Assembly: GCA_001627335.1 (NCBI GenBank)
Contig: LUPK01000033.1
Location: forward strand, 78,745-142,744
From: Nocardioides sp. REDSEA-S33_B3
GTDB taxonomy: Bacteria; Actinomycetota; Actinomycetes; Propionibacteriales; Nocardioidaceae
Length of the DNA stretch: 64,000 bases
Direction of reading: 5' to 3'
A program made the position numbers and the translations under genes. Below the pieces are notes generated by a model that did no database searches, had not been told where the DNA came from, and saw only the letters and a program-made list of their open reading frames with translations. Shown in pieces: positions 54,794-64,000 of this stretch (the stretch's first letter is position 1; each line of letters opens with the position of its first letter).

Positions 54794-54960
54794 GTCCTGT
54801 CATCCTCACCCGTGCGGCCAGGAGTGGGGAAAGCCATCCGGAAGTCGTGCGGACGGCGGTGCAGGTTCGACGGTTCAGGTCGACGGTTCAGGTCGACGGT
54901 GCCGGTCGACGGTCGGGTCGGCAGGTCGGGTGGGCAGGTGCGGGGCCTCGCGGCGGCCGG

Positions 54961-56241
54961 CTACTGCAGCGTCATCCGCGGCTCCCCGCCGACCAGGCCG
55001 GTGCCGGAGATCGAGCAGGTGCCGCCGCGGGGGCTGCCGCCGTTCCACGCCTGCCGCACGCAGCTGCGGGTGGCCATCTGCGCCCAGTAGTTCGGGTGCA
55101 GCGACTCCTGGATGTAGTACGGGCTGTTGGAGCAGCAGGTGCTGACGGTGCGGATCTGGTTGATCCACTCGGTCTTGTCGACAGCGGTGGGCTGGGTCCA
55201 GGAGGTCAGCCCCTTCTCCTCGTAGAGCCCCACGCCGCTCTCGCACAGTCGCCGGCCGTTGAAGGCCGAGGCCAGGTCGAGGGTGCGGGTGTTGGTCAGC
55301 CCGGAGGCGGTGATGGCGCTCTTGACGGTGTTGTTGATCGTGGGCAGGGCGCTGTTGTTGGCCCAGGCGGCGTCCTTGTCCCAGAAGCCGCAGCCACCCG
55401 TGCTCTGCCGGGTGTAGCCGCTCTGGGAGTAGCGGAAGCCCGAGGCCTTCGGGATCGGCGAGGGGTAGGTCTGCACCAGGAGCGTCCAGGCGTTGTCGGC
55501 GTACCCGGCGTTGCGCATGGCGGTGCGCAGGTGGGTGAAGGAGGTGGCGATGCGCGAGTGGACGGTGCTGACGTTGGCCGAGGTGAAGTTCGAGGTGACC
55601 GACCTGTCGTCGTAGCAGTAGTCCTTCCACCAGCTCGGGGAGTAGAGGAAGTTCGCGACGCAGGCGGCGACGATGTCGGCGAAGTTGAAGTCGTTGCCGC
55701 CGATGGAGACGACGACGAGCTTGACGTTGTGCGAGGACGCGAACTGCTGCAGTGCCTTGGCCTGGCCGATGTTGCCGGCGCCGTCGTCGTAGAAGTCCAG
55801 CCCGGGCTTGAAGTTGCTGCCGGAGGCGTCGGTGGCGGTCTTCGCGCCCGAGCAGGCGAGGTTCTTGCCGAGGGTGCCGGCGCCGATGAACACCTCCGCC
55901 GACCTGCTGCGGTGGCAGCGGTTGATCGCCTCGCCGTTCGGGGTGTCCCAGTAGGCCGTGGAGCCCAACGCGTCGGCGGCGGACGAGCGGCTGTTCGACG
56001 ACCCGGCCCAGCGCCCGGCCTCACCGGAGATGTAGGAGTCACCGACGGTGACGACGTACGGCGTGCCGACGCCGGGCCCGTCCGCGCGGGCGATGGGGGC
56101 GGGGGTGCCGGGCAGCGCGCCGCTGGTGAGCACGGTCAGCAGGGCCACCAGGAGCAGCAGCACCACCGCGGGCACCGCCAGCCGGGGCCGGAGCCCGACT
56201 GAGGGCGCGGAGGACGCGGGGGACGACGTGGACGAGGACAT
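54961..56241 (-). CDS. Secreted SGNH/GDSL hydrolase
   Basis: A 426-residue exported esterase or lipase. A signal anchor/peptide covers ~20-55 (VPAVVLLLLVALLTVLTSG). The block I Ser is in VTVGDSYISGEAGRW, the block III motif is SIGGNDFNF and the block V Asp/His region is ESLHPNYWAQ. Several Cys (at least eight) suggest disulfides in the mature extracellular enzyme. AAAGG lies 7 nt before the ATG. A dyad overlaps its presumed transcription start. The substrate is unknown. Confidence 0.88.
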   Translation of the reverse strand: MSSSTSSPASSAPSVGLRPRLAVPAVVLLLLVALLTVLTSGALPGTPAPIARADGPGVGTPYVVTVGDSYISGEAGRWAGSSNSRSSAADALGSTAYWDTPNGEAINRCHRSRSAEVFIGAGTLGKNLACSGAKTATDASGSNFKPGLDFYDDGAGNIGQAKALQQFASSHNVKLVVVSIGGNDFNFADIVAACVANFLYSPSWWKDYCYDDRSVTSNFTSANVSTVHSRIATSFTHLRTAMRNAGYADNAWTLLVQTYPSPIPKASGFRYSQSGYTRQSTGGCGFWDKDAAWANNSALPTINNTVKSAITASGLTNTRTLDLASAFNGRRLCESGVGLYEEKGLTSWTQPTAVDKTEWINQIRTVSTCCSNSPYYIQESLHPNYWAQMATRSCVRQAWNGGSPRGGTCSISGTGLVGGEPRMTLQ

Positions 56242-56288
56242 GAGGAGGCCTTTCCCGAGCAGTCAGCGATGGGCCCACGACGCGTCGG

Positions 56289-56312
56289 TCGATGTGGCCC
56301 GCCTCACATCGA
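56289..56312. promoter_or_regulatory. Possible operator of the SGNH hydrolase gene
   Basis: TCGATGTG and CACATCGA are perfect 8-bp arms 8 nt apart. They lie 12 nt downstream of the minus-strand -10 box TAGCGT (56329-56324), across or just past the expected start point, which is a classic repressor position. Confidence 0.5.
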
Positions 56313-56323
56313 GGCGCGCTCGC

Positions 56324-56329
56324 ACGCTA
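56324..56329 (-). promoter_or_regulatory. SGNH hydrolase -10 box (TAGCGT)
   Basis: TAGCGT on the minus strand, about 83 nt before the ATG at 56241. Confidence 0.45.
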
Positions 56330-56434
56330 GCGAGGCGCGACGGGGCTGGGAAGGGGCGGCAGGTGAAGTCTCCGGCGTCGGGCGGCTGCTGCTCGCGCGC
56401 GGGCCCGGGCGTCCTCGCGCACGGGGGGACGCGG

Positions 56435-56602
56435 CTAGTGTCGCGTCTCGGAAGTTGTTGAACGGTTGGCGTCCTCAGGGTGCGTGCATCGCCAGGCGCC
56501 GGCGCGCAGCCATAGCCGTTCCTCTCGCAAGCGTCGGCAACGCAGCGAGGTGCGTGCCATGGGGGCGCGAAGCGCCCAAGAACTTCTGTGACGCGGCACT
56601 AG
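56435..56602. mobile_element. TA-flanked miniature inverted-repeat element (MITE-like)
   Basis: A 162-bp element at 56438-56599 is bounded on both sides by TA. Its terminal inverted repeats start GTGTCGCGTC and GTGCCGCGTC and match at 23 of 30 positions. It is too short for a transposase and no transposase fragment was recognised inside. TA duplication is characteristic of IS630/Tc1-type transposition. Its right end touches the LacI gene, whose TAG stop is made from the flanking TA and the first G of the repeat. The remainder of the gap (56242-56434) holds the SGNH promoter and dyad. Confidence 0.7.
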
Positions 56603-57669
56603 GACCCTCGAGGTGGCCGCACGGACCCGCGGTCCACGAAGCGGTGCCGCACGCGCACCGAGCGGGTGCCCGGCTCGCCGCGGATCAGGCGCACCGCGAT
56701 CCCCGCGGCCTCCTCGGCCTGGCGCTCGACGTTCTGGTCCATCGTGCTGAGGCCGAAGAGCTCGGCCATCGGGTGGCCGTCGACGCCGATGACCGAGAGG
56801 TCCTCGGGCACGCGCAGACCGTGGCGCTGCGCCCCCACCGCGACCGCGGCGGCGATCTCGTCGGAGTAGCCGAAGACGGCGGTCGGGCGACGGTCCAGGG
56901 CGAGCAACCGCTCGACCGCGCGGGTGCCGGAGTCCACGCCGTAGGACTCGGTGACCAGCAGCTCGGGCCGCCCCTCGATGCCGGCGGCGGCGAGGGCCTC
57001 GCGGTAGCCCGCGACGCGCAGCAGGTCGGCGTCCCAGGTGGTGGCGTCGGTGTCGCTGGTGCGCACCATCGCGATGTCGCGGTGCCCCTCGGTGATGAGG
57101 CGGTCGACCGCGGCACGCGCCATCGCCCGGTCGTCGACGTCGACGTGGGGGAGCCCGCGCGCCTGGCCGCCGGCGATCACCATCGGGACGCCGAGCAGGT
57201 CGAGTCGGTCGCGCTGCTCCGGGGAGAGCGGCAGGGCGGCCAGGATCACCGCGTCGACCTTGCGGCGGGCGGGCAGGTCGCGGACGAAGGCGCCCCGCTC
57301 CGAGGGTCCGTCGACCTGGTAGACGAGCACGTCGATGCCCTCGCTGCGCAGGGCGCGCTCGAGGCCCGAGAGCATCGTGGAGTAGAACCACACGTCGATG
57401 CGCGGCATGACCACCGCGACCCGGCCGGTCTCGCGGCCCGAGAGCGAGCTGGCCTCGGGGGAGATGACGTAGGCCAGCTCCTCGGCGACCTTGCGCACCC
57501 GGTCACGGGTGGCGTCGCCGACGCCGGGGACGTCACGCAGGGCACGCGACACGGTCGCGATGGAGACGCCGGCCACGCGGGCGACGTCGGCCATGTTGGC
57601 TGGGGCGCCCGCCGGCGGGCGGGGGGCGTCAGAGGCCCCGGCGCCCGCGTCGTCGCTGTCGTGCTCCAC
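56599..57669 (-). CDS. LacI family transcriptional regulator
   Basis: A 356-residue repressor-type regulator. The helix-turn-helix and hinge are visible as ADVARVAGVSIATVSRALRD and VRKVAEELAYVISPEASSL. A sugar-binding-protein-like effector domain follows (VVMPRIDVWFYSTMLSGLERAL, AVFGYSDEIAAAVA, DLSVIGVDGHPMAELFGLS). Before the helix-turn-helix there are ~26 acidic residues. GTG 57669 is fixed by TACCCT 6 nt upstream; the open frame begins at 57687 but that lies upstream of the promoter. The stop codon is formed at the edge of the mobile element. No sugar operon is adjacent. Confidence 0.9.
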   Translation of the reverse strand: MEHDSDDAGAGASDAPRPPAGAPANMADVARVAGVSIATVSRALRDVPGVGDATRDRVRKVAEELAYVISPEASSLSGRETGRVAVVMPRIDVWFYSTMLSGLERALRSEGIDVLVYQVDGPSERGAFVRDLPARRKVDAVILAALPLSPEQRDRLDLLGVPMVIAGGQARGLPHVDVDDRAMARAAVDRLITEGHRDIAMVRTSDTDATTWDADLLRVAGYREALAAAGIEGRPELLVTESYGVDSGTRAVERLLALDRRPTAVFGYSDEIAAAVAVGAQRHGLRVPEDLSVIGVDGHPMAELFGLSTMDQNVERQAEEAAGIAVRLIRGEPGTRSVRVRHRFVDRGSVRPPRGS

Positions 57670-57675
57670 GGCGTC

Positions 57676-57681
57676 AGGGTA
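57676..57681 (-). promoter_or_regulatory. LacI gene -10 box (TACCCT), leaderless
   Basis: On the minus strand TACCCT ends 6 nt before GTG 57669, which moves the start six codons in from the longest open frame. Confidence 0.6.
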
Positions 57682-57840
57682 GGACACTGCGGGGTTTCGC
57701 GTGCTGGGACGGGCGCGTGGCGACTACCCCTGGAGGTATGGGAGGTGCCACACTGTGAGTACGGCGTCGGCCGGGACGTCTGCCCCCCAGCGGTCCGGCC
57801 GGCGCCTCTCCACGTCCGGCCCGACCGGGCGTGATCGGAC

Positions 57841-59118
57841 TCAGCCCAGGACGCCCGGGGCAGCCTCGTCGTCGAGCCAGTCCGAGCCGTCGTCGTCGTA
57901 GTGCTCGTGGTCCGAGGACCCGTCACGGTCGCGTCGACGCCCCGCGGTGGGGCTCCCTCCGGCACGACCGCCCGCCCCGCGGGTGCCGCTGCGCCCCCCG
58001 GCTCCGGCGGCCGTGCCGCGTCCCGTCGAGGTCCGACCGGCGGACGAGGCGGCCCCCACGCCACCTCGTGCCGCCGGCCGTCCCGAGACCGGCGCCCCGA
58101 CCACGGAGCCGCGGCCGAGGGTGCCGGAGACCGCCGAGCGGCTCAGGCCGCCCAAAGGTCGGGTCTGTGATCGCGCCGTCGCCCGCACCTGCTGGCCACC
58201 GACCAGCGCACCGCCGGTGAGGCCGCGCAGCACGCCGCCCTTGGCCAAGCCACCCAGGAGAGCGCCCCCGCCGAGGCCGACGCCCACCGCAGTGCCGCTC
58301 GAGCCGCCGGAGCCACCGGTCGTCGCGGTGGTCAGGACGGTGGGCTCGTCGCCCGCGTCCGGGCCGAGCGTGGTGCCGTCGGTGCCTCCGCCCGGGCCGC
58401 TGCCCGGGTCGGTGCCCTCGCCGGGGCCCACCGGGTCCGCGGCGTACGTCGGGTGCGGACCGCCGCCGAGCAGCCCACCGGTGCCCGGGGTGCCGCCGGC
58501 GCCGCGCGGACCGGGCACGGAGCCGCGCCCACCACCGCCGGCACCACCGTCGCCCGAGACGGTCTCCGGCTCGGGGTCGGGGATGCCGTGGATCTTCTTC
58601 ATCACCGCGATCGGCTCGTCGTAGCGCCGGTCGAACTCCTCGGCGATCTCGCGCGCCCGCTGCTCGCGCAGCGCCTCGCGGTCGGCGAAGGCGCTGGCCG
58701 CCGCGGTGTGCCGGCTCTGCTCTCTCAGCCGCTTCTCGTCGTCCCACTCCGGGTCGTCGCGGAACTCGCCGGGGTCGGTGAGCGCGGCGGTCTCGGGGTC
58801 GGTGTCGAGCCGGTCGCGCTGCTCGCGGACCCGAGAGATCGTGTCGGCGGCCGACCCGAGGGCGGCGCGTCCCTCGTTGAACAGGGCGATCCGCTCGTCG
58901 AGGTGGTCGGCCGACCGACGCATCGCCTTGAACATCGCCGGCCCGGTCTGCCCACCGATGCCCAGGCCGGCGTTGGCCGCGACCCGCAGGGCGCGCGACA
59001 CGTCGCGCAGGCGGTACGTCGCGCTCAGCCACTCGGCCTCGCCGTTGCCCCGCACCACCGCCTCGTCGGCCTCGGCCAGCGCGGCGTCGAGACGCAGGCG
59101 CTCGGGACCGCGCGTCAT
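57841..59118 (-). CDS. ESX/PPE-like large partner protein with Gly-rich C-terminus
   Basis: A 425-residue protein with no signal peptide. The first ~190 residues are charged and helical (RDVSRALRVAANAGLGIGGQ, DERIALFNEGRAALGSAADTI, AREIAEEFDRRYDEP), with coiled-coil character. The rest is Gly/Ser/Thr/Pro-rich, with a Gly-hydrophobic stretch (GVGLGGGALLGGLAKGG) and an acidic end SDWLDDEAAPGVLG. That layout and tail resemble actinobacterial type VII secretion substrates of the PPE/WXG superfamily. The start overlaps the stop of the smaller upstream gene (ATGA). No family can be named with certainty, and no secretion genes are in the window. Confidence 0.65.
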   Translation of the reverse strand: MTRGPERLRLDAALAEADEAVVRGNGEAEWLSATYRLRDVSRALRVAANAGLGIGGQTGPAMFKAMRRSADHLDERIALFNEGRAALGSAADTISRVREQRDRLDTDPETAALTDPGEFRDDPEWDDEKRLREQSRHTAAASAFADREALREQRAREIAEEFDRRYDEPIAVMKKIHGIPDPEPETVSGDGGAGGGGRGSVPGPRGAGGTPGTGGLLGGGPHPTYAADPVGPGEGTDPGSGPGGGTDGTTLGPDAGDEPTVLTTATTGGSGGSSGTAVGVGLGGGALLGGLAKGGVLRGLTGGALVGGQQVRATARSQTRPLGGLSRSAVSGTLGRGSVVGAPVSGRPAARGGVGAASSAGRTSTGRGTAAGAGGRSGTRGAGGRAGGSPTAGRRRDRDGSSDHEHYDDDGSDWLDDEAAPGVLG

Positions 59119-59516
59119 CGGTCGAGACCTCCGTCCGTCGCGGACCGCACGCTGCCGACCTCGGCGGCGATGTGGGCGAGGTCCTCCTGCGCGTGCTGGT
59201 CGGCCACGTTGAAGCCCTTGCGGAACGTGTCGACGCCCTCGCCGTAGTGCTGCAGGTCGTGGACCATCGTCAGGATCGCCTCGCGGACCGCACGCCGGGC
59301 GAGCTCGGTGTGGTGGCCCAGCGCGGCGCCGTTGCCCAGCGTGCCGAAGCGCCGCTCGGGGACCTGTGCCGGCTCGTAGCCGTCGACGCGGTCCACGCCG
59401 TCGGCCAGCGCCGACATGATGTCGGCGATGACGACGTTGTCGATGCGCAGCTCCTGGAGCAGCTGCGTTATCGCACCCATGTTGACGGGCATACCGTCCG
59501 GCCCGATGGCCACCAT
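59115..59516 (-). CDS. Small WXG100/EspC-like helical protein
   Basis: A 133-residue all-helical protein with no signal peptide. It has patterns such as ITQLLQELRIDNVVIADIMSAL and VREAILTMVHDLQHYGEGVDTFRKGF, typical of small ESX-like antiparallel helical hairpins. There is no obvious WXG motif, so the assignment is by size, helical pattern, gene order and partner. The start is ATG 59516 with GGGAGG 6 nt upstream, an ideal ribosome-binding site. A -10 box TACTGT lies at 59578-59573. It is translationally coupled to the larger partner. Confidence 0.6.
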   Translation of the reverse strand: MVAIGPDGMPVNMGAITQLLQELRIDNVVIADIMSALADGVDRVDGYEPAQVPERRFGTLGNGAALGHHTELARRAVREAILTMVHDLQHYGEGVDTFRKGFNVADQHAQEDLAHIAAEVGSVRSATDGGLDR

Positions 59517-59572
59517 CACGTGCCTCCCGAGAGCGTGTGCTGGTCGTGTCCTGAGGAAGTCGTCGAGCCTCG

Positions 59573-59578
59573 ACAGTA
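59573..59578 (-). promoter_or_regulatory. Promoter -10 box (TACTGT) of the ESX-like pair
   Basis: TACTGT on the minus strand, about 56 nt before the ATG of the small protein. Confidence 0.5.
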
Positions 59579-59704
59579 AAGGCCCGACCCAGCGTCTTCC
59601 CACGCAGGGCGGACCTCAATCCTCCTGGCAGTGGATCGGGTGCTGGCCCGCCACCGGTGTCGTCCTGTCGTTTGGTCGAGGGCGCGGGGGGGCAGCAGGG
59701 GTTG

Positions 59705-60325
59705 GTGAGCAGACGACTGCTGGGACTCGCCGCCCTGACCCTCCTGGCCGCCAGCACGGCCGCCTGCGGTGACGACGCCACCGACCCGCGGCCCGGTGGT
59801 GACGCGACCTCGATCGCCACCACGACGGCGTCCCCGACCTCGACGACCGGGGACGCGGCCCCGGTCGACACCTACGCCGACGTGGAGCCGGCGCCGCAGG
59901 CCCTCGACGCGAGCCTGGTCGAGGGTGTGGAGGCGTTCGCGATCTGGGCCGACGCGGAGCCTGAGGAGACCCCCCAGCAGCTGGGGGGAGGCACCAGGAC
60001 CGCCGACGGGGAGGCGGTCGCCGTCGCACTCAGCTCGCGGACGGGACTGCTGGCGATGAAGAACGCCAGGGCCGAGATGCGTTACCTCGACAAGCGCAAC
60101 GGCCTCACCACCGAACCGTTGGAGATGCTCGATCCGGTCGTCGTCGACGGGCTGGAGATGGCCCGCGCCCGCGGCGCGAGCGTCAACGGCCTGGACGCCG
60201 ACTTCTTCGTCCACGCGACCGGGGAGACGACGATCGAGGTGAACTTCCTGACTCCGTCGTCGCTGAGCGAGGCAGAGCGCGAGGAGTGGATCGGGCAGGT
60301 CATGGCGACCCTGGAGTTCTCGTGA
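59705..60325 (+). CDS. Predicted lipoprotein of unknown function
   Basis: A 206-residue exported protein. RRLLGLAALTLLAASTAAC is a lipoprotein signal with the acceptor Cys near residue 21. A Thr/Ser/Pro/Ala-rich linker (TSIATTTASPTSTTGD) follows, then a ~140-residue folded domain (GVEAFAIWADAEP, LTTEPLEMLDPVVVDGLEMARA, FVHATGETTIEVNFLTP). I do not recognise the domain. GTG 59705 was chosen because it puts the signal at the start. It is divergent from the ESX-like pair. Confidence 0.72.
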   Translation: MSRRLLGLAALTLLAASTAACGDDATDPRPGGDATSIATTTASPTSTTGDAAPVDTYADVEPAPQALDASLVEGVEAFAIWADAEPEETPQQLGGGTRTADGEAVAVALSSRTGLLAMKNARAEMRYLDKRNGLTTEPLEMLDPVVVDGLEMARARGASVNGLDADFFVHATGETTIEVNFLTPSSLSEAEREEWIGQVMATLEFS

Positions 60326-60470
60326 CCGGGAGCAGCACCGGCCGGGCGTGGAGCGGGTGGTCCCGGGCGGGTGAGGCGGTCGGTGACCTTCGCGGCGCAG
60401 GGGTGAGAAGTGCCACGCCCACCGGTTGGACCAGCTCCGTGGGGCGGTCCCGGTACGGGCGCACTGCCGC

Positions 60471-60476
60471 TACGGT
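60471..60476 (+). promoter_or_regulatory. ppsR-ppsA promoter -10 box (TACGGT)
   Basis: TACGGT lies 48 nt before the ppsR GTG. AGGAGGTG at 60513-60520 is a near-perfect ribosome-binding site 6 nt before that start. Confidence 0.5.
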
Positions 60477-60524
60477 GACCCCCACACGACCGGCGCACCA
60501 ACCGCGTCGGCCAGGAGGTGCACC

Positions 60525-61417
60525 GTGGGCGAGGACGAGCGCGTCGTACCTGTCTTCTTCCTCTCCGACAGCACCGGCATCAGCGCCGAGACGATGGGCA
60601 ACGCGCTGCTGCTGCAGTTCCCAGACCTGAAGTTCGAGCGCAGCACCATCCCGTTCATCGCCGGCGTCGAGCAGGCCCGCGAGATCGCGGCCATGCTCGA
60701 CGAGGTGGCCGCGGGGCCGGTGATGCCGCTGGTGTTCTCCACCGCGGCCGACGACGACGTGCGGCACGAGCTGAACCGCACCGTCGCGCCGGTCATCGAC
60801 TTCTTCGACATGCACATGAACCGCGTCGAGGGCATCCTCGGCCAGCGCGGCATCCGGCGGGCCGCACGACTGCACGGCGTGGGCGACATCAAGCGCTACA
60901 ACGCCCGGATGGCGGCGGTGGAGTTCACCATCGAGCACGACGACGGCCAGTCGCTGCGCGCCCTCGACAAGGCCGACGTGATCCTGCTGGCGCCCTCGCG
61001 GTGCGGCAAGACGCCGACCAGCATGTACCTCGCGCTCCAGCACGGCCTGTACGTCGCCAACTACCCGCTCGTCGAGGAGGACCTCCACGAGTCCGAGCTG
61101 CCGGCCCCGGTGCGGGAGTACGCCGACCGCTGCTTCGGCCTGGTGACGACCGTCGACCGGTTGAGCCGGGTCCGCAACGAGCGCCGGCCCGGCTCGCGCT
61201 ACGCCTCACCGGAGCAGTGCCGGTGGGAGCTGCGGCGTACCAAGGAGCTCTTCGAGGCCCACCGGCTCCCGATCGTCGACTCCTCGGCCAAGTCGGTGGA
61301 GGAGATCTCCGCGATCATCCTGCAAACCAAGAAGCACCGTGCCCGCAGCGCCGCGGCCGCGAGACTCAGCACCAGCCAGCAGACCCGCAGCACCAGCAGC
61401 AGAGGGGACTCCCCAGC

Positions 61418-61421
<4 letters not shown>
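60525..61421 (+). CDS. ppsR: PEP synthetase regulatory protein (kinase/pyrophosphorylase)
   Basis: A 298-residue bifunctional regulator that inactivates PEP synthase by ADP-dependent phosphorylation and reactivates it by phosphate-dependent removal. The family N-terminus [19 protein letters not shown] and the P-loop-like [19 protein letters not shown] are present, with YANYPL-like [10 protein letters not shown] after it. The C-terminal ~25 residues are Ser/Thr/Gln-rich and probably disordered. Its stop overlaps the ppsA start (ATGA), tying target and regulator in one operon. Confidence 0.93.
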
Positions 61422-63862
<2,441 letters not shown>

Positions 63863-63939
63863 GGTCGGCGCGGGATAGTCCGCACGACTTCTCACCCTCA
63901 CCTCGCTTGAGGTCAACCGGTCTAAGCAACTGGGTGGGG

Positions 63940-64000
63940 TCAGGCGGCCTCGGTGAGGAGCCTGTTGAGTCGTACGGCGGGTGTCTCGAGGTCCAGGGTG
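63940..64000 (-). CDS. C-terminal end of a probable transposase (IS30-like), cut by the window edge
   Basis: Nineteen codons are visible before a TGA: TLDLETPAVRLNRLLTEAA. This resembles the last residues of IS30-type transposases, which commonly read RPRKTL, three or four residues, TPA and a Leu-rich helix. The 77 bases between ppsA and this stop include no clear terminal repeat. With so little sequence the call is tentative. Confidence 0.4.
   Translation of the reverse strand, partial: TLDLETPAVRLNRLLTEAA

Noticed and set aside
51827..55090. A 1087-codon open frame antisense to the hybrid kinase, and similar very long frames at 2736-4967 and 31629-35006
   Set aside because: These are mirror frames of real high-GC genes; they lack domain patterns and the opposite strand has complete conserved motifs.
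57755..57901. A 48-codon plus-strand frame with GGAGGT 8 nt before a GTG
   Set aside because: It has no recognisable protein pattern, runs into the 3' end of the ESX-like gene on the other strand and shows composition of an antisense shadow. The ribosome-binding site alone is not enough.

Overview
The window is chromosomal DNA of a high-GC actinobacterium. Third codon positions are almost all G or C, GTG starts are common, and many promoters are a TANNNT box 6-7 nt before a start codon (leaderless mRNAs). The gene set (PurSQL-type FGAM synthetase, DUF3151 beside fba, DUF3073 after purM, class I lysyl-tRNA synthetase, an Rv2525c-like hydrolase, an MPEGDS-type Nei) fits the Propionibacteriales, with Nocardioides or a close relative the best guess. 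That placement is inference. I saw no rRNA, tRNA, CRISPR array or prophage.

Layout. 1-2.6 kb: 3' end of pyrE, a DUF368 flippase, a broken dedA and a TrmH-type methyltransferase. 2.7-7.3 kb: two paralogous secreted M14 zinc carboxypeptidases and a DUF2867 protein. 7.4-15.1 kb: fba, DUF3151, a PIG-L deacetylase, a divergent LysR/YeiH pair, class I lysS and a LuxR-type regulator. 15.2-36.1 kb: purA, purD, purB, purC, purS, purQ and purL, interspersed with a lipid kinase, ppc, a frameshifted MFS exporter, an acyl-CoA synthetase and cell-wall hydrolases. 36.2-43.3 kb: ArfB, an alpha/beta hydrolase, Nei, a sterol-carrier protein, an M20 peptidase and a Tat-exported molybdenum hydroxylase. 43.4-49.8 kb: a GAF histidine kinase divergent from purF-purM, then DUF3073 and a leucine/valine dehydrogenase. 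49.9-57.7 kb: a hybrid histidine kinase coupled to a predicted beta-propeller protein, an SGNH hydrolase, a MITE-like element and a LacI regulator. 57.8-63.9 kb: a WXG/ESX-like gene pair, a lipoprotein and ppsR-ppsA. The window ends in a probable transposase fragment.

How the genes work together. Nine purine biosynthesis genes (purA, B, C, D, F, L, M, Q, S) lie within about 32 kb in several transcription units. purC, purL and purF look leaderless; purA has a long hairpin-rich leader. fba, ppc, ppsA and ppsR place several steps of the PEP node and gluconeogenesis here.

The least ordinary content is between and across genes: at least five families of dispersed palindromic or tandem repeats, two genes broken by indels (one at a GGGC tetranucleotide repeat), a TA-flanked miniature element whose insertion supplies the stop codon of the LacI gene, a probable CTG start codon, and an orphan ESX-like pair.
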